A DNA stretch of 64,000 bases from Acridotheres tristis. Taxonomy: Eukaryota > Chordata > Aves > Passeriformes > Sturnidae. Below are positions 35,728 through 48,575 of this stretch, in pieces. The notes under the pieces were generated by a model. The model did not search any database and was not told the DNA's origin. It was given only the letters and a program-made list of their open reading frames with translations. The stretch's first letter is position 1, and every line of letters starts with the position of its first letter. The stretch is from assembly GCA_037013685.1 (NCBI GenBank), contig CM072884.1:111640048-111704047 (forward strand). The letters run 5' to 3'. Made by a program: the position numbers and the translations under genes.

Positions 35728-35940
35728 AAATTCTTTGTGAAGTTTGAGCAGAGAGCACAATTTATTCCTCTTTTGTGGTGAAGAGGTCATGGTGAGAAAT
35801 TTTGTGTGGATATCACTTAAAATCTTCAGGAAGAAATACCATTCTTGGCTTATTTTGTGAAGATCATCAAATGCGTGGTTGAGCTGGCAGATCTGATCAG
35901 AAACTTTAATTTAAAGTTTTGAGTGTGTAAATGTGGCACG
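35728..35940 (-). repeat. Inverted repeat, right arm
   Basis: This segment is the reverse complement of 34549-34756, with a spacer of about 970 bp. Its flanks do not look like LTR sequence on either side, so this may be the original single-copy locus. Confidence 0.9.
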
Positions 35941-35944
35941 ATTT

Positions 35945-38900
35945 TGGTCTTGAAGCTGGGTGTGTCCTGTTGACTCACAATATACTCAAGAAATATTTAA
36001 GAAAAAACCCCGTGGTTTGGTCCAAGTGGGGTGGGGAGAAGCAGCCTGTTCCTCAGTGTTCCCTGAAGTGGCTGGGCTGGAAGAAGGGGTGGTTCCTGAA
36101 GGATGGGAGCAGAAAATCACAGTGTGAAACTCAAACCCGAATTTACCAGGAGAAAGAAGAACAGCTCTGACCAAAGGTGTGATGAGTGAGAAGAAATAGT
36201 GAAGGAAATTTTTGCATTTGTTTAATTACAACTTGGATGAATGCTCCAAGTAGCAAATCAGTGAAATAAAATATCTTGTGCATTTGGAGGAGGAATAATG
36301 GCCCTGACAGTCCCATCTCACCCATGGTGGCAGCTCCAACCATTCACCTGAAATTATCTGGAGACCAAGCCTGCACTAGGTAGAGGAGGAGGGCAAACCA
36401 TGAGTGTTTGTGCTCCTTAAGAAATGTTCTTCTTTGATCTGGGTCATGACTTCGTTGGCTTTTCAGTGGTCCCTTTCAAATTTAAACTTTGTCTTCATAA
36501 AAAGCTTGACTTCATCCTTAACATTTCTGAAGCCATGGATGGATTGTAGTTAGAAATCTTCCCCAGGCCACCTGTGCACCAGTTAATTTTGCAGAGACTT
36601 TGGGGAAGGAAATTCGGGTCTTTCAGTTCTCCACAGTGATCTCCATCTGTTCTGTCCAGGCCTTCTCTTTAGACCAAGGTGTGATCTCTCAAGAGAAATT
36701 GGAGAGGCCAGGAGAGGTTTGTGGTAAAAATCCAAAGGTGATCAAGCAAGGCTGATATTAATAATCCCAGCTGGTTTTGACAGAGAGCCCACATAAAAAT
36801 CCTTGTCCCTACAACACCTAGTGGAGGCCCTGACCTGATCCTCCTTATAATCCAAAGCCTTTAGGATCACACATTTCAAATGAGGGGGAGGGAGGATGGA
36901 GACACTTCTTACCAGGTGGGAACAGCTCTGTGTGTGCATTAGAAAAGAAAGCAAAGCCCTGTGGTCTGGTTTCAGTGGGTCAGAGCTGACATGAGATTTT
37001 CAGTCAGTTTCTTGGGACTGGAAGCCTTTATAGTCATGTTTGCTTTCAGCACATCTTGCTCACCCAGAGGATGGTACCATCATCTCATATTTCAGGGATC
37101 TGAAGAGAATTAGTCTTGTACCATGCAGGACAAAGTGAGGAGGCAGGACCAGCTCCATGCATGAAATTATTTGGTTTCACCTGGGATTGGAGACTGGACT
37201 CCCCTGGGAAAGGTTAGCCATGAATCCAGGTCATAAATGTGTAAAGAGGGCTTGCTATGAAGTGGCAAAACATTCAGAGTACAGCCCAAAGAAACTGGTG
37301 CTGAATTTTCACACTTGCCTCCTCAGCAAGTTGAATCTTTCAGGTTTCTGAGGGCTGGTGAAGGTGGAGAAACAGGGTTTTCTCATTTGTGTTCCAGTGG
37401 ATTCTTTCCATGTTCTAGAAGTGAACCAATGATTTGTTATCCCACCTGGAATGCTTGGGGCATCAAAGTATTCCAATTACAGTCAATTACAGCTCATGTC
37501 AAACCACAGAGATGACACAGTGCTGTGCTGGTTTATCTCAGAACCTGATGAAAATACGGTGTGCTGGTCAGAATTTCTCTCATTTTAGGAATCTAAGCTT
37601 AAAAATTACTCTGTTTCTAGATAGTAACAATGGTATTGCCAAAAGTAATCCAGGTTTGTGACTGAATGCTGGCTTGACGTGATGGCTGCCTTTTCCCATG
37701 AGGTTCCTGGCTGGATTAGGTCTGGAAGAGCAGTGAGTTTTGCAGTCTCATCTGCAGGTCTCTCAGCTGCAGGTTAGGATAGGAGGCTCCAGACAGAGCT
37801 GAGGGGCCGGTGCAGGCAGAAAGGGATTTTAGGGATTTTAGGGATTTCAGGTGCCCAAAGGGAAAACGTGATGTGAGGCCAAACCAGGATCCGCTGGCTC
37901 TGTGCTTCATGGACTGACTGTCCTTGGCTCATGGGTGGTGGGTTCACAAACATCACAGAGAGAGGGTGGTCACCCTCTCTCAGCCATTGCAGGAGGGACC
38001 TGTGGTAGGAATCAGCCAGGCCTGGACACTCCTGAGCTGCTTTTGGGTGCTGGCAATAAAACAAGGGGTGGGTATCGCTTTCATTGCCTGTACAGGGAGA
38101 GAAACTTGTCACAGCCTTTTCTCTGAGCTGCCACATCACAGACTGCTAAATGCCACCCAGCTGAGGGCTGGAGACTGTAAATATTTTCCCCAAATATGAT
38201 GTTTTTTCCGTACTTTTTCCTGCCTGCCTGACTGAGCAACCTGCCACAGTTCATCAGCACTGTGGAATAGAAGGCGACGTGCCACCGAGGTAAAGGAGAT
38301 TTTTTATGAAAACTTTTAGCACCCAGCCTTGCTCTCCCTTGGGTGCTGACAAGAAAGGAGGGCATGGACAAAGAGCTGAAATCCAGCCAGAGCCATGGCA
38401 GTGGGTGTCAGGTGTTTGCTCCATCGTTTCTTGCTGCATTGAAGCGCTGGCTCTTGGTGAGTGAACTCTGTGGATATGCAATAGTCGGTACTGTATGCTA
38501 ACTAAAAACCTAATGTGTTATTCCTGGCTTTTAAATACCTGCTTACCCATGGATAAAGCTATAGGATATTTATTACAGCAGGGCAAGACTGCTTTGTAAT
38601 CTGAATATGCTGCATTCACACCAGCGACTTGAACAAAGTGTTTCTTCATTTCCCTGGCCATTAATGGTTTTCTCATAAGAAACCATGAAGTCAGTTTTGT
38701 TGTGTTTGTCAGCTGGGTTTTTGACTGCGTGTATTTTGTTCCACAAAGGGGTTATTCAAAACCTCCCCTCCAGTCCTAATTAATTGCAGACCTGGTGGAA
38801 GGCGAGCCCAGTGGGGCTGGAGAGGTTCCCGTCTGGTTTCCATTTTGTGTGTGGAATCACGGCTGGCTCCTGGGCTGCTCAGCCCTCAGAGTGCTGGGAT

Positions 38901-39689
38901 TGACAGACACTGATTTATTTATTTATTTGTTTGTTTAATTATTTACTCTGATCAGCCTCCAGCCTAAGCCCAGGGTGCTCAGTGAGGGCAGAAAGCTTCG
39001 TGCTGGCAAAAGAGGATGAAGATCCCAAACAATCTTCCACACTATCTCCTCTGGATAAAGCCTGTGAGACTCTTTGGGAGACAAACTCCCTATTCATAGC
39101 ACTGAAATCCTCTGCTTTTTAGCTGTGCCTGCTCTCAGCTCTCGGTCTGTTCCAGGATTTTGCCTCTGCCAAGGTCTCCTACCAGGGAACCACTCAAAGC
39201 CAGGGGATTCACAGCTTTCAAAATGCCACCGTGTGTTTTACTACAGCTGTGAAAGTCAGACATGGAACAGTAACATTCCCTGTGAAAAAAACAACTCCAA
39301 ACCCTCTCCCTAATAAATGTGCGTAGTGTCTGAGTACCCTGGCTGGCTTCAGCTCCTCAGAGCCTCTACCTTCCCTTTTAATTTATGCATTTCATCTGCC
39401 TGCTGTAAATATACCCAAAGCCTGGAGAATGCCTGTGTTTCCCCAGGGGAATATTTTCTATTGAGCTTGGCTGTGCTGAGCTCTCTTTGGCAGATGAGTT
39501 ATGAAGAGCAGACTCATAAAGGCAGGAGGCTCTTCCAAGCATTGCACAAGGGTTGGGATGAAAGGTGGGCCCACGGTCACGCTGCCCTCACCAAAAAAGC
39601 ACCTCACACCAGAGCAGGATTGAAAAAAATTCTGCTGAAATTCTGCTGAAAGTCACCCAAAGGAGAGTTCTATGGAAATGCCATCTCCC
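35945..39689. other. Intergenic stretch, nothing recognised
   Basis: No gene was found. Small features are a 10-bp repeat (AGGGATTTTA, 3 units, at 37821-37850) and an ATTT-rich run at 38913-38945. The block at 38460-38720 is single copy and AT-balanced and could be a conserved non-coding element, which cannot be tested here. Confidence 0.4.
38913..38945. repeat. (ATTT)n microsatellite
   Basis: Four ATTT units are followed by GTTT variants and ATTATTTAC. It is short and imperfect. Confidence 0.85.
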
Positions 39690-40160
39690 CTGCTGGGTTG
39701 TACTTGTGATGCCTTTTTGGGCTACCTGAAAACAGAGGGCAAATTAAGGGAATAAAAAGCAGTTCTGTTTGTTGAAGGGTCTTCAGGTACATTAAGGGCA
39801 GACAAAACTCCCCAGAGGTTACACCCAAAATGGGTGATGGGTCAGAGGTTTTCATACTTTTACAAGTTTGGCCCACTTGCATATTGGGGGTGAATCTTCC
39901 AATTACAGCTTCAGGTAATGAAGTAATTTACCCCAATTTTGCTTCCCCCCACCTCACTTTTGTTTCCATCTCTCAGGGCCTGAGACAGTGAGGTGTCCTT
40001 GATTCCCAGCCTGGAGAGGAATTGTGTTGTCTGACCAAAATGGGAAAGCAGCAGCCAACACTCTGTGTGGAGTTTAGAGTTATACACTGAAGAATTGCAG
40101 GATTACAAATATTTGAAAAATATAAAAGCTAAAATCCTAAGGCACCACTCTTGGGGAGAG
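39690..40160 (-). repeat. LTR, group A, antisense, old copy
   Basis: It aligns in order with the 30.6-kb LTR: a reversed U5-like start, TTTTCATACTTTTACAAGTT, GGTGTCCTTGATTCCCAGCC, and an end near CCTAAGGCACCA. It is much more diverged, with the AATAAA changed to AACAAA. Both ends are estimates. Confidence 0.7.
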
Positions 40161-41277
40161 TGAGATGTGGAGATCCACGCTCTCCAAAACCAGGTGGGAA
40201 ATCCAGTTCCCACCACACATAGCCCCTCCTGGATAAAAAGGCCTCATGCTCTGCTGGGTTCCAGGCTGAGAAACAAGGGAAAGCATACTTCCTGCTGCAA
40301 GCAGCTTTCAGTGTAGTAAATTAAAATTCAGACATAAAAAAATGCCTCAGGAAATGCCAGGGATGGTCCTGGCATGGTGCAGCACAAGCTTGTTATTTGG
40401 CATTTTGGTGCCTCCTGCACAGACAGACAGGAGGATTTCGGAGCTGATTTTCTGCAACATTTCTGATGCTGTAAGAAGGAGGGAATGACAAAAAGGACTA
40501 GAAATTATCCCAGCAGGTGAGGGGACAGCAGAGACAGGGCACAGAGCTGCAGCAGGATTTACCAAGTGCTAAATTCAATAATGATGTGGTGACAGGACAT
40601 TCCAGGTTAAAACACTTATCCCAGCACCTTCCTCTCCCTACAGGTTTTTACACAGGACATGGGAAAGTTGCCCATGCTGGGTTGGAAATTTCACAGCCTC
40701 CCATCTCACCCAGTGGGCAGAGGGCTCTGGCACCAGTTACCCCAAGCCAGTGAAAACTGTAAAGAAGCTGTATCATACTGCAAAGGACCTGAAAGGATCA
40801 GCTCCTTCTGTGGGAAGACAAGCAGGGGATTATTCCTGCCACGTGGCTGAGGGAAGCTGAGAGGTTTTTGGAGAGCTGAGAGGTTTTTGGAGAGATGTGC
40901 CTGCACATTCCTGCTGAGCATGAATGGGAACAAAAGGAGCTGAGGAAAGGATGTTCAGCAATGCACTGGTGTGTCAGGTGGAGTTCAGCAAGCTGAGCCT
41001 AAAAACGATGATGTAAAAAAAACCTGTGCTGATGCTGTGTGTAAAAAAAGAATTTCTGTGACCAGGACCTGCAAGACAGCTCAGTGTGCTTGGGCTTGGT
41101 CTAAGAGTATTTTTATGCACATCTCTTATTGGCATCCTGACTGCTCTGAGTGAAATTTCAGCGTTGTCACTCATGGAAAATCTCTTTGTGTCAATGTCTG
41201 GGCTCTAATATAATCCCTGCTGTTTGCTGGAGTTGGCATGTGTGGTTCTGGAAGGAATGGTTCTTGGAGAGGATGGT
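40161..41277. other. Intergenic stretch, nothing recognised
   Basis: No gene was found. A 19-bp sequence (AGCTGAGAGGTTTTTGGAG) is repeated twice in tandem at about 40855-40893. Confidence 0.45.
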
Positions 41278-41279
41278 TA

Positions 41280-41323
<44 letters not shown>

Positions 41324-41337
41324 TACTACTACTACTA
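41278..41337. repeat. Compound (TTA)n(CTA)n microsatellite
   Basis: About 13 TTA units are followed directly by five CTA units. The clean junction indicates recent slippage. Confidence 0.95.
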
Positions 41338-44300
41338 TTCCCTCTGTAGCTCCTTTTTCTCCTCTTTTTGCTCCATTAGCACTCGAGATAAGGAAATCAC
41401 AATTTCCTACTTCAGCAGCTCAGAGCTCTCTTGGTTTGGTTGCTGTGTGTGTCTCAGTGATATTTTCTCTCGTACCCCAGGTGTGCTGCTGAAGGAATTT
41501 GGGTCCCATCATGTTGATGCTGCACAAAAAGCTGTTCCCTGATTTTTCTTTTTAGGTTGAAGGGGTTTCCAAGAAAAATGAGCTTTCCATATATTGTCTA
41601 CTTAAATTACTGAGCAGGTCTAAGTAACTATTAAGCAAGCAACTGCACAAACACCTATTATCATAATCTGGTGAAAAATAAAAAATCTTTCAACTAAAAT
41701 TCTTCTAAAAAGAAAAGGGATAAAGTCCTTCAGTACAAAAGGAAAGTGAGATCCTAGAAAACCATGGCACAAACAAGAAGTAGCAAAAATGGGAAAAGCC
41801 AAGCAGGAAAATTGACATTCTTCAGCAGAGGAGTGCAGTTTGCCTTCTGTACATGCTGCAGAAAAATAGGGAATATCAAAATGAAATTACTAACTCCAGA
41901 GGAGAAAAGAAGCCTCCAGTCTGCTCCTGTTTTCCAGGAGCTCAGGGTTCAAGCATGTGAGATCTGTTGACACCACCAAAGGGTTTTGGGAGCTGAGGGG
42001 TTTGGGGATCATTTAGACATAAAAATTCTGCCTTGTTTGTGCAGACGTGGTGACCAGTACAGAATACACAAAAGCAAATCCTCTGTGTGCTTCAAGGGTT
42101 GGTTCTATATTAAGGCTTTTGCTGTCATAAAAATGTTGTAACAACAACAGCAACAGAATCCCATCAGCTAAAGCTGACCACAATTATTAGGCAAAAGATT
42201 TATGTGACCATTTAGTTTTAAAAAACTCTCATGTCTCACAGCCTCAGCATCAATTTTTGGGATGTGCTTGTGAAAGAGTTGTGGCAGGTGAGTTACAAGT
42301 CTGAGCAGCTCAAGGGTTCAATGTGAGAGACGTGAAAAAAAGAGAAGAAAGGATGGAACGATGCTTTTTAATGAAATAAAAGATACCTTCACCATTCCCA
42401 CTCGTTAGAAACCTTACCTCCTATTTTTAGGAGCTTATTCCAATTTTTTTGGGTGTATCTTGTACTGAATCAGAGTGGCACAGGCATGGGGAGGGCTCTC
42501 TCCACCTCTCACTCAGCTGGGCTGGAATTGCTGGGGCATAATTAACACTGAAATCACACTTCTCATCAGTTTCCTCCCTTATTGGTAACAGCCTTGAACA
42601 GTTTATTGCCACAGAAAAAGAAATATTTTGAGAGGCATTTAATTTAAGCAGAGCTGTTCGGTCTGTGTGTGTAGAAAAAGAGAGAAGAGCTGCAGTTTAT
42701 AAATTCTTCTAAAAATCAGGTGAAGTTTCTCCCAAGCAGAGCAAAGAAGTGGCTCCAGCCTCAAAGAGATTGCCTGAGGAGAAGAAAATAACTCCAGAAT
42801 ACACCTGAAAACACTTTAAAGTAGATGCTGAAGTGATAATATTTCAAAATGGACATAAAGCCCATGTCCTGTTAACTTCCAATAACTATGGGCTAAGCTT
42901 TTACTGCAAACCACAACACCCAGCACACAGCTACGAGGAATTCTTACCAAACAGACAGAAAGTGGTGAACTTCAGTTGCACAGAAGAAAAAAGCCCAGCT
43001 AGAAAACAGATAAAGCAGAATAGTCACATGGAAATAGGACACCCCAGGGTATTAAAAACAACTAACCCCAACTTCAGTGATTATGTCTGGAGGACATTTG
43101 CTCAAGGCAGTAAAAGAGAGAACAGAATTACGCCTTCAATTCTGTGGTTTAGACCACAGAGCCACTGAGTGTCCAGCTGGAGGAAGAAAAAAAAAAAGAT
43201 GGAGCTGAGATGCAGAAGAAAAACATTCAGCCAGCCTCATCCATCTAGTCCTGTGACCAGTGCAGGATTTGGCCTCCTCTAATGCCTGAGAGGTGTCAGC
43301 ACAAGCTGAGTGATGTTTTTCGTGACAAGCTGTGTTAACATCTCCTCCTTTCAGACAGATTTAGTCGTGTTCCCAGGAACTGAGACAGCACTGAAAGCCT
43401 GCAGGAGGTTTCTGTACCAGCCTTACCCTTGAACTGCTTTGTGGAAAGGCACCAGGACCTTCTCAGAAGCTGATGGAGAATGCTCAGCTGCTCACCCAGA
43501 GATTTTCACAAGGACAGAGCAGTCACAGAGTTCTCTTTGTGGCTGTTCTGGTCATTGCTGATTTTTTTGCAGGAGTATTTTGTGTAAACCCTCAGTTTGT
43601 CATTCCAGACCTGTCCCCCTACCAGCAGCTTTTGTTGTGGTGTCACCTGCAGAGCAAACTGTGCAGCATCCCTGGTGGCATCCAGCAGAAGGATAAATCT
43701 GGTTAAGAAAAAAAAAAAAAGAAATTTTGTTTCCAAACAAATCCTTTGGAAAGAAGGAATGATGGATGGAAAAAAAAAAAAGCCTCAAACCATCAGCAGG
43801 ACTTTAGGAAAATATATATTTCAAAGTTTGCCAGAGTGTGGCAGTGGTCCTTTAGCAAAGGGAAACACAGTTAAGTTTCAGGCTTCACTGAGGAGGTCAG
43901 CTTGGAAAAGGACCCAGACAGCACCTCACAGGGGACAATCTTCGAGACAGTAATTAAAATAAAAACATCTTGAAACCCAAAAAATCGCTGCAAGATCTAC
44001 AGTAGCTTGACCTGAGGTGTGACAGAAATGAATTGCTAATAAATCCTTCCAAGGAGGACTAGTTTAAAGGATGCCTTTGACACTTTTCACAATAAAACAG
44101 TTTTCCTAACCACCTCATATATCTCCCAGGCTGCTCTGGATGTGCTGCTGGTGAGTGATTCCACAGTCATTAATGGATTGCAAACCCTCCCTGCCCACTG
44201 CAAACACTGTCAAATAATTAACAACTCAGGACCTTTCCAGGACAATCCCCTCCTTTGAAATATGCCTTGGAATGCTCCCCGCTGAGTAATGGGCAGAGCT

Positions 44301-44983
44301 GGAAGCCACCCAGGGTTGGTACCTCACTGCCTTTTACACCTGGGGGAATTCCCATGGAAAATCTGCCTTTTTTTACAGCTCCAGCTCAGCTGCAGGAGCA
44401 CTGTGTGTTGGTTTGAAAGACAGGTGTCTGCCAAGAAAGGCAGGAGCCTCTTTTTAAAAATGGAGAATGTAAACCCCCTCTCTCTAAATTATTATAATTT
44501 GTAAATTAAGGTGTTCTCAGGCAGAGATATGGGAATAGAAATAACAGTTGTTTACCAGGAAAATTAAGATAGAAATCCAGTATTGCAGAGAACAAACCCA
44601 AATCACTGCCAGAGTGAGAATCCAAGGTGCCCCCGTCAGTCAGTCAGGGCTTGGTGCAGTCCCATTCCATGGTGGCTGCATCCTCCTGCAGGGACAGATG
44701 TGGTTCTGCTGGAGCAGGGCTCCTGCACAAGGTGCACTTTTCCTCCAAAGCTGCAGGGATGATGTGCAAGGCTCTGGTTTTCCTCTGGGATCCAGTGGGA
44801 AAAGGCTGCTCTGCTGTTCCAAATCTCCCCTTTGATCTGGGTAGGAAATGCTCGGCTCCTGCCCTGGCTGGAGCATCTCCCCATGGGATGATGGAATTTG
44901 ATCAGCCCTGCCCTGGGACTGCATGGCCATGGACAGGAGAGATCTCCTGGAGGGAGGATGGGCTGTGGGGAAGAGAAAGAACA
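41338..44983. other. Intergenic stretch, nothing recognised
   Basis: No gene or CR1 was recognised. The open frames (for example 42833-43168) have ordinary composition and no family resemblance. There are A-runs at about 43185, 43710 and 43770. Confidence 0.45.
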
Positions 44984-45378
44984 CTGCCACAGCTGGGTGA
45001 ACAGCTGGAACAGGAACAGCAGAGATCCCCACAGGGATCAGGATCACTGCCACAGCTGGGTGAACAGCTGGAACAGGAACAGCAGAGATCCCCCCAGAGA
45101 TCAGGATCACTGCCACAGCTGGGTGAACAGCTGGAACAGGAACAGCAGAGATCCCCACAGAGATCAGGATCACTGCCACAGCTGGGTGAACAGCTGGAAC
45201 AGGAACAGCAGAGATCCCCACAGGGATCAGGATCACTGCCACAGCTGGGTGAACAGCTGGAACAGGAACAGCAGAGATCCCCACAGAGATCAGGATCACT
45301 GCCACAGCTGGGTGAACAGCTGGAACATGAACAGCAGAGATCCCCACAGGGATCAGGATCACTGCCACAGCTGTTTTA
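44984..45378. repeat. 63-bp minisatellite, 6 units plus a partial
   Basis: The AGCTGGGTGA mark repeats at 44991, 45054, 45117, 45180, 45243 and 45306, a strict 63-bp period, with a last partial at 45369. Units differ at only a few sites, mainly CACAGGG against CACAGAG or CCCAGAG. Since 63 is a multiple of three, frames stay open on both strands: one gives LPQLGEQLEQEQQRSPQGSG repeats. A start codon with splice context or a conserved flank is lacking, so it is called non-coding. Confidence 0.95.
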
Positions 45379-46016
45379 ACACATAGGGACAGAATCCAGA
45401 CTTTTGGTCACATTCTGTATTGCACCCTAAGACACACTGCTCTTGCAGGAGCTCTAAAACTGAGAGACAAGCACAAGGACAAGATCCATCCAAGGGCTCA
45501 GGTTGAAGCTGTGGCCCTGGAAATTGTGTCAGCCTCTGCCTCAGCCTGGAGGCACCTGGACCACAGCACTCACATGGATCATGGGGCAGTGGGACAGGAG
45601 CCACTGCTGCTGCTGCTGCTTGCACCTGGCCTGGGGATCTCTGGGTTCACCCAAATGGCTCCTCTGGGGTTTATCCAGAGCTTGCTGCATGTGAAATGCT
45701 GAGCTCTGAGAGCAGGTCGTCCTTCATCTGTGTGATTCTCCTAACCCTTGGGACATGGAGAAGGGAGGAGAAGCAGTGAGATCAAGCTGTTTGCAAAAGT
45801 GCCTGGAAATCAAGATGAAGATTTGCTAGGAGAGGAAGACAGGGGGCAAAAAGCTCTTCTTGGAGCAGGAGAGTGATGGGTGAGTGGTTCAGGTGCTGCT
45901 CTCCCAGGAGCAGCCTGTGTTGGATACAAATTGTGGAACAGTGAGCACACTGAACCCAGTTTGTATGATCCTATTTCTGTTTTTTGTCACTGCTCTCAAA
46001 AACTCACTGACAGGTT
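45379..46016. other. Intergenic stretch, nothing recognised
   Basis: Mixed sequence with a short CTG run at about 45605-45621. No gene was recognised. Confidence 0.45.
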
Positions 46017-46631
46017 GGTAGGTGGAGTGGGGTAGCTGCACCACCTAATTAATGGCTTGTCTTCATTTTCTTCTGTCTTCACTCAGAGTCAGGATTAAAA
46101 CACAAAGGAGATTAATTTCTCCTGTTTAGAATTGGTTGTTTATTAAATCTCATCTAAACAACAGAGATTTCTGCAGCACTCTAGCTACCAGCTAAAAGTG
46201 AGCAAAATGGAGAATGAATCTAACTAGTTACAAGGTCTTTTAAAGCTAAGCAGTCCAATACAGAGCTAACACCTATATTATTTATAGTTTTGACCCAATA
46301 ACCAAACACCTGTGCCCCACAGTACAGCACTGACTGTCCAACCAGAAACTACTGCCTGAAACCATGAAGAAGACAGAAAGAGACAACACCCAAGAACATC
46401 CATTGTCCTATAGGTTGTCCTGTACCTATTATTATATTCTAAAGACCCAAATTCCAAACCCTTCGCCATGAGAAATCACACACTCCTATTTAACTACACG
46501 CCTGTGATTCCAACTCCATCACTCAAATTTGGAATCCTTCTCCAAGGCCTCAACTCAAAAGCAGTGTTCTCCTGGGGGTCTGTGCCAGAAAGCACAGAAA
46601 GTTCAAAACTCCCAGGCTTCCAACAGGTAGG
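46017..46631 (-). mobile_element. Solo LTR, group B, with 6-bp target duplication
   Basis: The LTR spans 46023-46625 (603 bp), starts TG and ends CA, and is flanked by exact GGTAGG at 46017-46022 and 46626-46631. A reversed AATAAA lies at 46139-46144. It aligns along its length with 34078-34874 but lacks the 208-bp segment found there, so it shows the ancestral LTR layout. The 6-bp duplication fits an ERVK-like class II element. Confidence 0.9.
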
Positions 46632-47164
46632 GAGGAGGTTGTGGATTCCATGGTGGCACAAAGAGCACCATGTGAGCTCCCAGGAGGTGCTGTCCCTGCT
46701 CAGGGGGGTGTGAGGCAAAGGGGAGAGGGCTGAAGGGACACAGGCAAAGAGGAAGAATCGCTGAATTCAGAGCCAGGTCCACACCCAGCCTGCTCATTGC
46801 AAGGTAAAGTGGTCTTTAGTTCCATGAATGGGATTTACAAGCACTTCTGGCTGTGTGCAGAGCCCTGACACAACGGGTTACTCTGCTGAGTGTATTTGCA
46901 AGTGGTTACCTTGGCACTGGACTGGGATGTGCCTGGGAGAGACTCTGTCCACATTTTAAATGAGGCATTGACAGATGGCATGACCTGAACCATCTCTTTT
47001 TTTCAAGGTGAAAACCCACTGGAAAGCTTTCCTAAGAAGGAAATATCTGAAATGCTTCTGCTGGAACCCCTTGCCTTCCCAGATGGGAAGGACAGCATGT
47101 ACCAGTCAGCACCTAAGCCCCATCCCCACTGGTGGGATTTGGGAGAGGGTTGGAAAAGCAAAAG
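46632..47164. other. Intergenic stretch between two LTRs
   Basis: No gene was recognised. The last 180 bp may belong to the ERVL-type element that follows. Confidence 0.4.
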
Positions 47165-47645
47165 TAAGAAACTTGTGAGTTGAGATGAAGACATTTTAAT
47201 AGCTAAAGCAAAAGCCACAATTACAAGCAAAGCAAATCTTGGAATCCATTCCCCCCTTCCCCAGGGCTGGCAGGTGTTCAACCATCCCCAAAAAAGCTGG
47301 GAGCCATCACATTTAACAGTGGGGAGACAAATGCCATCACCCCAAACACCCCACCTTTCTTATTCTCCCATCATTCAAACTCTGAGCATGATGCCATCTG
47401 CTGTGGGACATCCCTTGGGACATTTGGGGTCAGCTGTCCTGGCTGTGTCCCCTCCCAAACCCGTGTGCACCCCCAGCCCTCTCATCAGTGGGGTGAGGTG
47501 AGAGCCGGAAAAAAGTGTAAATTCTTCTCAGCAATAACCAAAACATCCCTGAATTATCAACACTGACTCCAGCACAAATCCAAACCACAGCCCCACAACA
47601 GCTACTGCAAAGAAAATTAACCCTAGCCCAGCCAAAAGCAGCACA
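47165..47645 (-). repeat. ERVL-type LTR, antisense
   Basis: It carries several hallmarks of a widespread avian ERVL LTR read in reverse: TTTTAATAGCTAAAGCAAAA, GGTCAGCTGTCCTGGCTGTG, AATAACCAAAACATCCCTGA, and AAAATTAACCCTAGCCCAGC ending AGCACA at 47645. The minus-strand start is therefore TGTGCTGCTTTTGGCTGGGC. The left edge is uncertain and no target duplication was found. Confidence 0.8.
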
Positions 47646-48059
47646 GGCAGTGATTCCTTTGTCACACCCTTTTATTGCAGTGATCCAAGTTCAGCTGTGA
47701 GGAGGACAGTAAGGAAGAAGTCTGGACTTCCAAAATAGAGACACTGCAGTGCCTGGCATTTTAGGAAAGAGAACACAAAACCACAGTCCTTGAAAAAGCA
47801 AGTGCTGAGAAGGGCAGGGGTGTGAGAAAAAAAAGTGCTTGGGTGTCTCTTGGTTTTGAGGAATGAGAGGCTGATTCTCCTGCCAGCTGCAGTTGTTTAT
47901 TCTGAGCTTTACCTCCATGGACCAAGGTGCTCGACTTCCCTCTTGCAGGGGGCCGGACACGGAGCCTCGTGGGTCTTCCCTGGTGTTGGTCGAGGCACTG
48001 GAATGGCAATCACAGCATCCATGGGGCTTGCAAGGCTGCCAACCCAAACGTGAGCACAG

Positions 48060-48575
48060 CCCAAGGGCAAGGAAAGCTGCAGCTGGAGGGCTGTGTCCAG
48101 CTGTGGCTCCTGCAGGAGAGCCCTGGAGGGGCTGGAGGTGTCCAGGGCAGGGAACGGAGCTGGGAAGGGGCTGGAGCCCCAGGAGGGGCTGAGGGAGCTG
48201 GAAAGGGGCTGAGGCTGGAGAAAAGGAGGCTCAGGGGGGACCTTGTGGCTCTGCACAAGTCCCTGGCAGGAGGGGCAGGGAGGGGGGGTCGGGCTCTGCT
48301 CCAGGGAACAGGGACAGGAGGAGAGGGAACGGCCTCAGGCTGGGCCAGGGCAGGCTCAGCTTGGACAGCAGCAGGAATTTCCCCATGGAAAGGGAGCTCA
48401 GGCCTTGGCAGGGGCTGCCCAGGGAGCTTTGGAGTGCCCATCCCTGGAGGTGGCACCTGGAGGTGGCACTCAGTGCTCTGGGCTGGGGACAAGGTGGGGA
48501 TCAAAGTTTGGATGTGGTGAACTTGGGGATCTTTTCCAACAGAAATGATTCTGGGATTGTTTGATTCTGTGAAGA
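48060..48575 (+). repeat. CR1 LINE copy, sense
   Basis: It runs from GGGCTGTGTCCAGCTGTGGC through GGCTGGAGAAAAGGAGGCTC, GGCAGGGGCTGCCCAGGGAG and GGTGGCACCTGGAGGTGGCA to GATTCTGGGATTGTTTGATT and CTGTG. It closely resembles the promoter-side copy at 865-1500 over the shared part. Confidence 0.9.

Noticed and set aside
44627..45379. 250-codon frame with 21-residue repeats
   Set aside because: It is explained by a 63-bp tandem repeat that leaves several frames open on both strands. Flanks show no gene-like features.
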